Below, piece by piece: positions 27,954 through 35,993 of a stretch of DNA of 64,000 nt (position 1 is its first letter; each line of letters starts with the position of its first letter). The DNA comes from Clostridioides difficile. Its GTDB lineage: Bacteria > Bacillota > Clostridia > Peptostreptococcales > Peptostreptococcaceae. A program made the position numbers and the translations under genes. The notes beneath the pieces were generated by a model. That model was not told the DNA's origin. It did not search any database and saw only the letters and a program-made list of their open reading frames with translations. The stretch lies in contig CP103804.1 of NCBI GenBank assembly GCA_024919175.1, positions 1,984,001-2,048,000 of the forward strand. The letters run 5' to 3'.

Positions 27954-28769
27954 CTACTTAACTGGTTCAAAACCATATTTTTTAAATATCTGTTTACCCT
28001 CATCTGATGCTATATAATCTATAAATTTATTAGCTAAATCTTTTTTACCACTGTAACTTACAGTTCCTGCTGAAATAATTTGGTCTATATTTTTATCTGA
28101 AGAAATTTCTATAACTTCTACATCATCATTACCAAAAACAGAGTCTTTTGTAGCTATTGTGGCGTCTGCTTTACTTGCAATTAACTGTAAAATCATTTCA
28201 TTGACAGTTGCAGCAGTAGAAATAACATTATCATTTACCGATTTTAAGTTATTCTTTTCAAGTATTTTTTGAGTAGTTTTACCTATAGCATTAGATTCCT
28301 TGTCACCAAAGATAATCTTAACACCATCTTTATTTAAGTCTTCTAGTTTTTGAATATTAGCTGGATTGCCTTTAGGTACAACTATTGCAGGTGTATGATG
28401 TGCTACGGTTTTATGTTCACCTACAAGCTCTTTTTCAAATGCTTTTGAGTAAATTGGTTCAGAACCAACAATAAATACATCTCCTTTATGACTTGTTTCT
28501 ACTTGAGCTATTAATTGTGCAGAACCAGCATAACTGTATTCGATTTTCACATTGTTTTCATTTTTAAATTTTTGAGCTATTTCTTCCATTGGTTTTTTTA
28601 AACCTGCCCCTGAATAGACAAAAAGAGTTTCTTCTTTATCTTTTGAGTCATTAGTCGATGTAACTTTAGCATTAGATTTATCATTTACTTTATTTTCTTT
28701 AGAATTACATGAAGTAATACCTATTGAAATAAGTAGAGCTAAAGTTAATATAGAAATCTTTTTTAACAT
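27954..28769 (-). CDS. modA: Molybdate/tungstate-binding lipoprotein
   Basis: This 271-aa solute-binding protein has a lipobox (GITSC, Cys at about residue 21) and ModA-family features: FVYSGAGLKKPMEEIA, a SYAGSAQL oxyanion region and GTVSYSGKKDLA. It captures molybdate or tungstate for ModBC at the cell surface. It is first in a four-gene operon with a good sigma-A promoter and phased repeats upstream. RBS AAGGGGGAA is strong. Confidence 0.88.
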   Translation of the reverse strand: MLKKISILTLALLISIGITSCNSKENKVNDKSNAKVTSTNDSKDKEETLFVYSGAGLKKPMEEIAQKFKNENNVKIEYSYAGSAQLIAQVETSHKGDVFIVGSEPIYSKAFEKELVGEHKTVAHHTPAIVVPKGNPANIQKLEDLNKDGVKIIFGDKESNAIGKTTQKILEKNNLKSVNDNVISTAATVNEMILQLIASKADATIATKDSVFGNDDVEVIEISSDKNIDQIISAGTVSYSGKKDLANKFIDYIASDEGKQIFKKYGFEPVK

Positions 28770-28809
28770 AACATATTCCCCCTTATTAAATTGTTGTAAA
28801 TTCTTTTTT

Positions 28810-28838
28810 AGTATACCATAATAAGAAAACGATGTCTA
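28810..28838 (-). promoter_or_regulatory. Sigma-A-type promoter of the mod operon
   Basis: On the minus strand, TAGACA and TATACT are separated by exactly 17 bp, ending 41 bp before the modA ATG. Confidence 0.75.
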
Positions 28839-28840
28839 AG

Positions 28841-28882
28841 TTTTTGTTATGTTTTATTATGTTTTGTCATGTTTTATTATGT
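28841..28882. repeat. Four phased 10-bp repeats upstream of the mod promoter
   Basis: Four tandem units of the pattern GTTTTATTAT / GTTTTGTCAT abut the -35 element on its upstream side. The 10-bp period places each unit on the same helix face, as expected for a cooperatively binding regulator or a bent A-tract. Confidence 0.65.
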
Positions 28883-29042
28883 TAAGTTAGAGAAATCTAC
28901 TTGAAGAGTCAGATAGTCTAATTTTAAAAGAAGATATTTTATTAGTGGTTATACTTGTATTAAAATGATTAAATTCTATAACAAGAATAGAAACTAAAAC
29001 TTTAATAATGTATAATCTGTTAGTAGATAGATAGGTTTTATT

Positions 29043-29102
29043 ATGATATTATCTATATCAATAGTTGTTATTATATTTATAGAAAACTTCAGAAGAAAAT
29101 AG
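29043..29102 (+). CDS. Possible 19-aa hydrophobic peptide (toxin-like or sRNA ORF)
   Basis: A short frame encodes MILSISIVVIIFIENFRRK, a hydrophobic helix with a basic tail, similar in design (not sequence) to small type I toxins. A TATAAT lies at 29011-29016 with a poor -35, and the ribosome site is weak. A strong plus-strand terminator follows immediately, with no other plus-strand gene to account for it. It may equally be a non-coding RNA. Existence of the transcript is inference. Confidence 0.35.
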   Translation: MILSISIVVIIFIENFRRK

Positions 29103-29114
29103 CAAAACAAATAG

Positions 29115-29162
29115 AGAGCATTTTATATGATTTTAAAAGTCATACAAAATGCTCTTTTTTTT
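29115..29162 (+). terminator. Strong terminator with no known plus-strand gene upstream
   Basis: Outer arms AGAGCATTTT/AAAATGCTCT and an inner TATGA/TCATA pairing are followed by eight Ts in the plus direction. It may also end the minus-strand SPOCS gene. Confidence 0.75.
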
Positions 29163-29257
29163 AAATAAATAATAAAAGTTTTACTTTGAAGATAGTTCTT
29201 ATATTAAGTTAAAACGTATATTGATTTATGCCACATACTACTGAAGTAATATGCATA

Positions 29258-30457
29258 TTAATTACATATTGATTCTAATTTTGCTTTTAAGAATAATGTT
29301 ATATTTTTGAATATTGTTCTTTTATCAAGTGCATTTACATATATATCTTCTATACATGCACTTACAACAAAATCTTCACATAAGTCAACATTTATACCTA
29401 AAGCAGGGTTATATCTGTATCCATTTATAGTAACTACAGGTTCTCCAGGAGCTGAAACTACTATTCCTTCTTCATAAGTTAAGCCTTCAAATTTAGCATA
29501 AGGAATTATATATGCTAAGAAAGGTATTTCATAATGTGCAGAATGAACAGATTGTTCATCTACTAGTGCTGTATATACAATCTTTTGCTTTAATAAACCT
29601 TCTACTATTATTTTTCTTCCAGTTAAGCATGTTCCTTCAGCATTTGGTATTATTTCAAATGCCATAGTAGTATTACAATCAATTATTATTCCACTTAGAC
29701 CTTGAAGTAGTACAGTTAATGCCCCTGTTGCTCCAATTAATAAATTAAATGCAGGTGTAAGAATAGTATTAATTATTGTTTGTAAAGTTGCTATCAATGC
29801 TGCTACTAATGGTCCTCCAAGTGTACCAATTGCAGCAAGTATATCATTGATAAGGTCTTGTACAGATTCTAGTAAGTTAATTAAAGTAGTTGTTATACTT
29901 ATTACTAAATTAAGAGCTGTACATACTACTTGTGCTGTTCCAATTTGAATTGCAGCTAATAATCCATTAACAGCTGTTAAAAGAGAATCTACTGTTGGTT
30001 GAATTAAATTTAGTAATCCTTGTAATTCAGTTAATAAAGGATTGACAATTGCCCCTAAACCAGGAATTAAAGGTATTGCTGCTTGAATTGCTGAAATTAT
30101 ATCATTTATTCCATCAATAATTGTATCAATTGTTGTTTGTATATTTACTGCTAAAAAAGTATTCAATATTGTTTGTATTTCATTTAATATATCTAAACTA
30201 ACATATAAATTATATGATTTATATGCAAATGGAGTTTCTATAAGTTTTGTAGAGTTGATTACTGCATTTGCATAAACTTGATCTATATCCTCTATATCAG
30301 GTTTTAATATTGGAATAGGAAGTATTTCAGGAACTGAAATTTCTGTCCAGTTTAAAGTCTCTCTTTTGCTTCCATCCATATTTAATTTTGTTACATCACA
30401 TATACCTATACTTTTAATATTAAAATCACATTCACAAGTTTTTTTATTGCATTCCAT
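29258..30457 (-). CDS. SPOCS-domain (DUF3794-like) protein with long hydrophobic insertion
   Basis: This 399-aa protein has the split SPOCS pattern shared by its neighbours: PILKPDIEDI (about residue 50), then TGRKIIVEG, LKQKIVYTA, DEQSVHSAHYEIPF and a C-terminal IEDIYVNALDKRTIFKN. Between the first and second halves lies an insertion of about 165 residues made of amphipathic Leu/Ile-rich repeats (IPGLGAIVNPLL, LLTAVNGLLAAIQ). SPOCS domains occur in spore morphogenesis proteins such as SipL. Here a spore-coat or exosporium role is inferred. RBS AGGAGGAA. Confidence 0.75.
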   Translation of the reverse strand: MECNKKTCECDFNIKSIGICDVTKLNMDGSKRETLNWTEISVPEILPIPILKPDIEDIDQVYANAVINSTKLIETPFAYKSYNLYVSLDILNEIQTILNTFLAVNIQTTIDTIIDGINDIISAIQAAIPLIPGLGAIVNPLLTELQGLLNLIQPTVDSLLTAVNGLLAAIQIGTAQVVCTALNLVISITTTLINLLESVQDLINDILAAIGTLGGPLVAALIATLQTIINTILTPAFNLLIGATGALTVLLQGLSGIIIDCNTTMAFEIIPNAEGTCLTGRKIIVEGLLKQKIVYTALVDEQSVHSAHYEIPFLAYIIPYAKFEGLTYEEGIVVSAPGEPVVTINGYRYNPALGINVDLCEDFVVSACIEDIYVNALDKRTIFKNITLFLKAKLESICN

Positions 30458-30487
30458 TTTTATTCCTCCTCATTTTATTTAAATCTC

Positions 30488-31084
30488 TTAGCATAATTTT
30501 GATGCTTTTATAAATATTGTTGTATTTTTAAATACACTTCTTTCTGATAATGCGCATGCATAGATGTCTTCTATATATGAAGTTATCTTAAACTGCTGAT
30601 ATAGTGGAGTATCTTTGTCTATTATTATAAATACTGAAAAAGGTATATTAAAGTGAGCAGAGTGAATTGATTGTTCATCTACTGCTGCCGTATATATTAT
30701 TTTTTGTTTTAATATTCCTTCAATTATTAACTTTCTTCCAGTTAGATTTGTACATTCTCCATTTGATATATCTTCACCTGCTATTGGACTTTGGCCTACA
30801 GGAGTATATCCATTTACTAGAGGTGTTTTTATTACTCTTTGAGATATTATATCTACACAAGAGTGTACCTCTACTATATCTTCTATATCTGGTTTTTGTG
30901 ATGGTATATCTACTATTTCTGGAACAAAAAACTCTGTCCATTTATCTGTATCTTCATAACATTGTAATGCTTTTTCTATTTTTAATTCTGGATAAACACC
31001 AACAGTATTTAATATTTTATTTTCACCACAGCATTTATCATAGAATTGATAGCTTGTTCCATTTGTATAATTAGAATTTAACAT
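30488..31084 (-). CDS. SPOCS-domain (DUF3794-like) protein
   Basis: This 198-aa paralogue of its neighbours has VDIPSQKPDIEDI, NLTGRKLIIEG, LKQKIIYTA, DEQSIHSAHFNIPFS and IEDIYACALSERSVFKN. It lacks the hydrophobic insertion. The ATG at 31084 is chosen because AAGGAG is 8 nt upstream; the GTG at 31093 overlaps that site. It lies 30 bp before the larger SPOCS gene, so the three minus-strand genes probably form one operon. No catalytic motif was seen; a structural spore role is inferred. Confidence 0.75.
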   Translation of the reverse strand: MLNSNYTNGTSYQFYDKCCGENKILNTVGVYPELKIEKALQCYEDTDKWTEFFVPEIVDIPSQKPDIEDIVEVHSCVDIISQRVIKTPLVNGYTPVGQSPIAGEDISNGECTNLTGRKLIIEGILKQKIIYTAAVDEQSIHSAHFNIPFSVFIIIDKDTPLYQQFKITSYIEDIYACALSERSVFKNTTIFIKASKLC

Positions 31085-31113
31085 ATTTTCCACTCCTTAT
31101 TTTTTTATAGATT

Positions 31114-31686
31114 TTATAATGGTTGTGTTGGTACTGCATATAATAATAATGTTGTATGCTTTAATATAGTTCTTTCATCTAATGTGCTTATAGATAAATC
31201 TTCTATACAAGCATTTACTTGATAGTTTATATCAAGTGAATCTAGTGTTAGTGGTGGAGTTACGTCATTAAACGTAATCTCTTGTGGCACAACTATATAA
31301 CTTGAAAATGGTACATAAAAATGTGCTGAATGAACTGATTGAGTTTCTTCATTAGCTGTATAAGATATCTTTTGACATAATTCACCTTCAATTATAAGCT
31401 TTCTTCCTGTAGATATTTTTCCTTCTAAATTTGCTATAAAATCTCCATTAGCATCTAAAGGTGATATAGGTGTTTTAACAACTTTTGTTCTTAGTATATT
31501 TACTGATACGTTTACTGAGTTTATTTGCTCTATATCTGGTTTTTGTGGTGGTACATTTAGGGTTTCAGGTATATACATTTGAAACCAATAAGGGTATTGA
31601 CTTATAACGCTTGTAACATCATCTGCGTTACATAAGCCACTTACATCAATTAAATCCATATTACAAGTACATATATTACTATTCAT
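31114..31686 (-). CDS. SPOCS-domain (DUF3794-like) protein
   Basis: This 190-aa first gene of the SPOCS operon has NVPPQKPDIEQI, STGRKLIIEG, LCQKISYTA, ETQSVHSAHFYVPFS and CIEDLSISTLDERTILKHT. Its spacing of motifs matches the neighbours closely, which indicates tandem duplication. RBS AAGGAGA is upstream. It is transcribed divergently from a fourth SPOCS gene, so both may be switched on together during sporulation. Confidence 0.75.
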   Translation of the reverse strand: MNSNICTCNMDLIDVSGLCNADDVTSVISQYPYWFQMYIPETLNVPPQKPDIEQINSVNVSVNILRTKVVKTPISPLDANGDFIANLEGKISTGRKLIIEGELCQKISYTANEETQSVHSAHFYVPFSSYIVVPQEITFNDVTPPLTLDSLDINYQVNACIEDLSISTLDERTILKHTTLLLYAVPTQPL

Positions 31687-31801
31687 ATTTATCTCTCCTT
31701 ATATAATTTATTGAAAGTTTTTAGCTCTCAATATAATCTATTTAAATTTCGACTTTTTGTTACCTATTTTTAAATATTTTTCTTTTTTTAGCTTTTTTAT
31801 A

Positions 31802-31829
31802 ACAATATATGATTTTATATCATATATAA
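31802..31829 (+). promoter_or_regulatory. Candidate sigma-K-like promoter of the plus-strand SPOCS gene
   Basis: AC at 31802-31803 and CATATATAA from 31821 (17-nt gap) resemble the AC...CATA-type late mother-cell promoter. The surroundings are very AT-rich, so chance matches are likely. Confidence 0.35.
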
Positions 31830-31884
31830 AATGTATATAGAAACTTTAATCTCTATATAATTATAAAATTAAGGAGATGTTTAT

Positions 31885-32490
31885 ATGAATGAAAGTATTT
31901 CAAAAACTGGAATTACCCCCTTAGAAGATTATCCAGACAACAAATGCATAAAATACTATAAAGAATTTATAGAAGATGACATACTATGTGTTCCAACACA
32001 AAAACCGGATATAGAATGTATTAATGAAGTAAGTGTAAATATTTGTGTTGAGGATAAAGAGATTATTAACACTATACTAGGGCCAAAATTGGTTATAAAA
32101 GGATTTAAAAATATTAAGATTATATATACTGCAGATAATTGTCAGCAGTCTCTTCATTCTGCACATTGGAGTATTCCATTTTGTCAATTTATCTTGTTAA
32201 AAGATTTGAAATATGATAAGTGTGATAATATTATAGAAACTATTTTTATTGGAATAGAGAATATTTGTGTAAAACACTTTGATTGTAGAATGATTGATTT
32301 ATCACTATTATTTATAATTTGTCCACAAATTCGTAATTGTAATAACTGTAAATGCTGTAGAAGTTATTGTATGCATAATCCAAATTTATGCTATTACGAT
32401 AATGATACTTGTTCAGATAACTGTAATGATGCTACACAATGTAAATATAGTCTTGGTGATAAATATAATAGTAGAATGAGATATAAATAA
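31885..32490 (+). CDS. SPOCS-domain protein with Cys-rich tail
   Basis: This 201-aa protein has the same core as the three minus-strand neighbours (VPTQKPDIECI, GPKLVIKG, FKNIKIIYTA, QQSLHSAHWSIPF, then ENICVKHFDCRMIDLS). It is followed by a tail of about 50 residues rich in Cys (CNNCKCCRSYC and similar). About 19 Cys in total suggest disulfide cross-linking, as in exosporium proteins. RBS AAGGAGA is upstream. A perfect terminator hairpin follows. Confidence 0.75.
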   Translation: MNESISKTGITPLEDYPDNKCIKYYKEFIEDDILCVPTQKPDIECINEVSVNICVEDKEIINTILGPKLVIKGFKNIKIIYTADNCQQSLHSAHWSIPFCQFILLKDLKYDKCDNIIETIFIGIENICVKHFDCRMIDLSLLFIICPQIRNCNNCKCCRSYCMHNPNLCYYDNDTCSDNCNDATQCKYSLGDKYNSRMRYK

Positions 32491-32497
32491 ATATTTA

Positions 32498-32533
32498 AAT
32501 AAGAGACAATAATTATATTTATTGTCTCTTATT
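32498..32533 (+). terminator. Terminator after the Cys-rich SPOCS gene
   Basis: Perfect 15-nt arms AATAAGAGACAATAA and TTATTGTCTCTTATT lie directly after the stop. Confidence 0.75.
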
Positions 32534-32996
32534 CAATTAAAGTAAGCTTTTATAAGAGGAGATATAATAGTTACATATAAGTAGACATGTAGTAAATTAA
32601 TATAATATAGTATAGTATTATCAAATTTTATAATTGTTACGATTTGAATTAAGATGTTGAATCGACTTATATATTAGTAAGTTTAAAATAAGAAAAAAAG
32701 ACCTCAATGACAACTAAAAAAAGGAGGTCTTTTTATGGGTTTCAAAAAAGTAAAAATATTATAGATTTTTACTTATACAAAAGAAGTTATCTCTTTTAGA
32801 TTTTTAAATCTATCAAGATAACTTCTTCTGTATTATAATTTGCATATTATTACAAAATATTTCAAATAGCTAAAAAATTATAGTGTTTATATTATTCTAT
32901 ATATTTAGCCATTCAAATATCTTAGATTAAAATAACATGCTATATTATACTTAACAGGATTTTTGAAAGTTTTTGTTTTTTATAGAAATAAGATTT
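32534..32996. other. Intergenic region with two further terminator-like hairpins
   Basis: AAAGACCTC...GAGGTCTTTTT (32698-32735) and GAAGTTATCT...AGATAACTTC (about 32779-32825) are both present. The first has a plus-strand T-run and could end a short RNA starting after 32540. No ORF with a ribosome site was seen. Confidence 0.5.
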
Positions 32997-33854
32997 TTAG
33001 TAATTTTTATTACATTTTTTTGTACAATCTTGTTTTTTGTACTTATCAAAATATTCTTGTAGACTGTCTTCACAGCTATTTATACAAGGTTTTTTTTCAC
33101 AACCAATATTGCAATAGTCACATTCATTACATTTATCATGTTTACAGTTACATTCATGATGTTCCTCATATTTACAGTCACACTCATTATAGTCATCATG
33201 TTTGCATTTTTTTGAACCACATTTTATAAATGAAATAGCTAATTTAATTAGTTCATCAATTAATTCTTCTATTTGATCTAGTTCTTTTTCTAAATCACAA
33301 ATTAGACAATCACAGAAAGAAGATTTTACGTCTTTTTTATCATTACATGAAATGCAATCACTACAGAATATTAATAGTATAATTATTTTAGCTATAATAG
33401 CTATTATTAAAAGTATAATTTGTACTAATAAGCAAAATAATTTTCCTACTAAAAATTCACATTTATCATTACAGTTTATTTGTTTTATAGCTTCAGCTAA
33501 ACATTCACATAGTTTTAAAGCTCTTTTTAATGCTTCTCTAAGTTTGCAATTTTGAACATAATTAGAATCTAGTAGCTCTTCTAATTCTTCACAAAGCTCA
33601 TTTAATATCCCATTATCTAAATTGAAATTTAATTCTTCCTGAAAATCTAACTTAATTTTTGTAGCAGATAAATCATAACTTTCTCCAACTAGAAAATATT
33701 TTATTATTCTCCATATTGTACAAGGTGTTAAATAAGCTCTTGAATTTGTATTTAAATATTCCTCTTGTGTCAATCCAGTTACTAATTTCATTAAATCACT
33801 AGAATGTGATTCTAAATTATTTTTATAATATTCTAAATTTTTTGCGTTATCCAC
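32997..33854 (-). CDS. Cysteine-rich protein, probable spore surface (exosporium/coat) protein
   Basis: This 285-aa protein contains about 28 Cys (10%). The N-terminal half is helical and acidic. A very hydrophobic helix (LLVQIILLIIAIIAKIIILLIF) lies around residues 145-165. The last 80 residues carry Cys/His/acidic repeats (NECDCKYEEHHECNCK). Cys-rich proteins of this kind build the exosporium in this group (family knowledge), and adjacency to four SPOCS genes supports that here. The start is GTG after AGGAG. A TTAGGATA/TATCCTAA hairpin lies in its leader (33878-33900). Confidence 0.65.
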   Translation of the reverse strand: MDNAKNLEYYKNNLESHSSDLMKLVTGLTQEEYLNTNSRAYLTPCTIWRIIKYFLVGESYDLSATKIKLDFQEELNFNLDNGILNELCEELEELLDSNYVQNCKLREALKRALKLCECLAEAIKQINCNDKCEFLVGKLFCLLVQIILLIIAIIAKIIILLIFCSDCISCNDKKDVKSSFCDCLICDLEKELDQIEELIDELIKLAISFIKCGSKKCKHDDYNECDCKYEEHHECNCKHDKCNECDYCNIGCEKKPCINSCEDSLQEYFDKYKKQDCTKKCNKNY

Positions 33855-34066
33855 TCTTTACCACTCCTATATTTTTATTAGGATAAATTAAATATCCTAA
33901 TATATATATATGAACTTAGTACACTTATGATACAAATAAAAACAAAATTTTACATTAATATATATATAAGTACTATTTTTACTTGGATTATATAATTTTT
34001 ATATATCTTGTGTAAACATATGAATAAATTGAATGAGTATGTGAAAGAACTTTTTCGTAATAAAGG

Positions 34067-34072
34067 TATAAT
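34067..34072 (+). promoter_or_regulatory. Candidate -10 of a short plus-strand RNA
   Basis: TATAAT with a weak -35 (AAAGAA 17 bp upstream). A plus-strand terminator at 34183-34226 would give an RNA of about 150 nt. Confidence 0.3.
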
Positions 34073-34116
34073 AGGATTCTAGAAAGTAGATAAAAAGAAT
34101 TTTTACATAAACTAAA

Positions 34117-34146
34117 AAATCGTCCTAATGGCAATCAAGACGATTT
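34117..34146 (-). terminator. Minus-strand terminator downstream of the riboswitch gene
   Basis: AAATCGTC/GACGATTT with a U-run in the minus direction. It probably ends the riboswitch-controlled mRNA about 225 nt after its ORF. Confidence 0.65.
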
Positions 34147-34182
34147 CAACGAATAAATCATTACTTAAGTTATTTTGAATTT

Positions 34183-34226
34183 GAAACTTCGCTCTAAGCG
34201 AATAGATTGTAGTTTCTTTTTATTTT
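34183..34226 (+). terminator. Plus-strand terminator of a putative antisense RNA
   Basis: GAAACT/AGTTTC arms, with an inner TTCGCT/AGCGAA stem, are followed by TTTTTATTTTT. Confidence 0.6.
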
Positions 34227-34371
34227 TAATACAAATTTACATTTTCACTATATTGTATTTTAACAAAAAATAAAACTGTGAATGTTAGAAATATATTTTA
34301 ATTAATTTTTTAACATAATGCTATTTAAAAGTAGATAAAACTAAAAAGGTGTTCTAGAAAATAAGTTCTAT

Positions 34372-34548
34372 TTAATTATACTTACTTACCAATACCATCA
34401 CTTGATGCAAACAAGATTCTACTACATTTTCTCCGTACTCTAGTATAAAATCATCTAACTGTGTATCTATAAAATCACAATAATCATATGAACTACCAAT
34501 ATAAGCAGTTAAGATATGTGTACATCTATCCATTTTATCTCTAAACAT
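34372..34548 (-). CDS. Orphan 58-aa acidic protein under a c-di-GMP riboswitch
   Basis: A short ORF begins MFRDKMDRCTHILTAYIG and ends HQVMVLVSKYN, with an excellent RBS (AGGGGGA, 7 nt before ATG). It is acidic and soluble, with three Cys and no signal or TM segment; I do not recognise it. Its mRNA starts with a class I c-di-GMP aptamer and terminator, so it should be controlled by the second messenger. Placement behind promoter, aptamer and RBS makes it a likely true gene despite its size. Confidence 0.7.
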   Translation of the reverse strand: MFRDKMDRCTHILTAYIGSSYDYCDFIDTQLDDFILEYGENVVESCLHQVMVLVSKYN

Positions 34549-34582
34549 ATATTATTATCCCCCTAAAAAACTTTCATAAAAA

Positions 34583-34604
34583 CAAAAAGAAAAATATCTT
34601 TTTG
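34583..34604 (-). terminator. Expression-platform terminator of the c-di-GMP riboswitch
   Basis: CAAAAAGA and TCTTTTTG form a hairpin directly after the aptamer, followed by TTTTTA on the minus strand. The last aptamer base pair overlaps its stem, a layout expected of an OFF switch. Confidence 0.7.
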
Positions 34605-34688
34605 GCAACTGGCTGACATAACTTATAAGATATTTTACAAGTCTTAGTCCCTATAGCTTTGCGTCACTAAATTTCTCTAGTTTTGCCG
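34604..34688 (-). ncRNA. Cyclic di-GMP-I (GEMM-I) riboswitch aptamer
   Basis: Read on the minus strand, it contains the class I core: a GACGCAAAGC segment, a GGGACTAAG three-way region and the GTCAGCCAGTTGCC closing segment that pairs with the 5' CGGCAA to form P1. The upstream promoter and downstream terminator are in place. Confidence 0.9.
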
Positions 34689-34712
34689 ATTTAGTTTTAT
34701 TCTACAACTACA

Positions 34713-34741
34713 ATAATACAACAGAATTAGTTATTATTCAA
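34713..34741 (-). promoter_or_regulatory. Promoter of the riboswitch transcript
   Basis: TTGAAT and TATTAT are separated by 17 bp on the minus strand, placing the start about 20 nt before the aptamer. Confidence 0.75.
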
Positions 34742-34906
34742 CATGATTGTTTGAAAATTGGATAAATTTATAAATATGAACGTTATTTTACTTCAAAAAA
34801 ATAGACTAAACATATAAATCATATGGTAAAAATTACCTGTATCAATTGTGGTTAGAAGCTTCTATTATTAATTTGGGCTAGACAGAATTTGAGGGAGTGA
34901 CAAAAC

Positions 34907-35284
34907 GTGGAAGAAGAAATATTAATAGAAGGGTTAGTAAGAGCAGAATTTGTGGTAATGAAGTATATATGGGGAAAAAATTCATTGACATCTAAAAAAG
35001 AAATAATAAGAGACATAAAGCAGATGTATGGATGGCACAAGAATACAATAAAAATAGTATTAAAAGGATTAATTTATAAGGGTTTTTTAGCTAGAGAGAT
35101 TATAAGATTCCAATCATATTATAAAATAATAATAGCTAGTGAAGAGTATGATACTTTTAAGAAAAAAGTATTAAAATCTACTAAAAACAGAAAAATTATA
35201 TGTTCTCTTACGACTATACATAAGACTATAAGTAAAGAACAACTAGATTATTTAGAAGAGTATTATAGGAATTTAGAAAAATAG
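34907..35284 (+). CDS. BlaI/MecI-family transcriptional repressor
   Basis: This 125-aa protein has a winged helix typical of BlaI/MecI/CopY (AEFVVMKYIWG, then GWHKNTIKIVLKGLIYKGFLARE). Such repressors usually control beta-lactamase or copper genes and are cleaved by a BlaR-type sensor. No BlaR or beta-lactamase is adjacent, so its targets are unknown. The start is GTG after GAGGGAG. It is transcribed away from the riboswitch gene. Confidence 0.8.
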   Translation: MEEEILIEGLVRAEFVVMKYIWGKNSLTSKKEIIRDIKQMYGWHKNTIKIVLKGLIYKGFLAREIIRFQSYYKIIIASEEYDTFKKKVLKSTKNRKIICSLTTIHKTISKEQLDYLEEYYRNLEK

Positions 35285-35993
35285 TTTGGTATAAATTGGA
35301 AAGATTATTTACACAAATTCTCTTGTTTGGAAAACTTTATTGAGATGGACTTTATCTATATATAAATCAATAATTTAAAAGATGAAAATGGGAGATAATT
35401 ACATAATAAAAGCAGTGAAGGTATGAAAGTATAACTTTTTGTACCTTTATTTTATTTATTATTCTGAACATATTTTAAATTATTGGATAGTTTTACTTTT
35501 GATAAATATAAATTTTATTAAAGTGTTTATAAAATATATATTTATGGGTATAAAAACAAGACTTGGATAAGTAGACATTATCATAGTAAAATAAATGCTT
35601 GCAATTATATTTGGCTAGAAGAATGGTGGAAGGAAATTAGTAAAATATAATTTTTCCACCATTCTTCCACCTATAAAATAAAAACTACTCAATAAGAATT
35701 AATATACATTAATTCAGGTTAATCTAATAAAAACACTTAAATTAAAGTAATTTGAAAACCGCATAATTTAAATCAATTAATTCAAATAAAGCTTAATTTA
35801 ATGCAAATCTTAAGAAATATTTAAGATTTAGGATAATATTTTCTTAAGATTTATATTCTATTATATAAATATAAAGAAAAATTATAAAAATGTAAGATAA
35901 TACAATATAACAATTTAGTCATTATTGAGAAAGGAAGTGAAAGATATTGTATAATAAACATAAGGACTATTATACAATAGAGGAAGTGAAAAT
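35285..35993. other. Intergenic region upstream of two-component system 2
   Basis: It contains a hairpin AAGGTA...TACCTTTATTTT (35418-35451, terminator of the BlaI-like gene), a perfect 13-bp inverted repeat AAGAATGGTGGAA/TTCCACCATTCTT (35639-35666), repeated CTTAAGA/TTTAAGATT motifs at 35809-35852 that could bind the regulator, and a 12-bp palindrome TATTGTATAATA/TATTATACAATA (35945-35979). No gene was seen. Confidence 0.55.

Noticed and set aside
28841..28882. Possible CRISPR array
   Set aside because: Units are only 10 bp and contiguous, with no spacers; they fit phased regulatory repeats. No CRISPR repeat was seen anywhere else in the window.
32963..33229. Plus-strand His/Tyr-rich frame opposite the Cys-rich gene
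   Set aside because: It is the antisense of Cys/Asp codons in the real gene and has no ribosome site.
34020..34082. 16-codon ORF (MNKLNEYVKELFRNKG...) as a type I toxin
   Set aside because: It is not hydrophobic, has no ribosome site and overlaps the putative RNA promoter.
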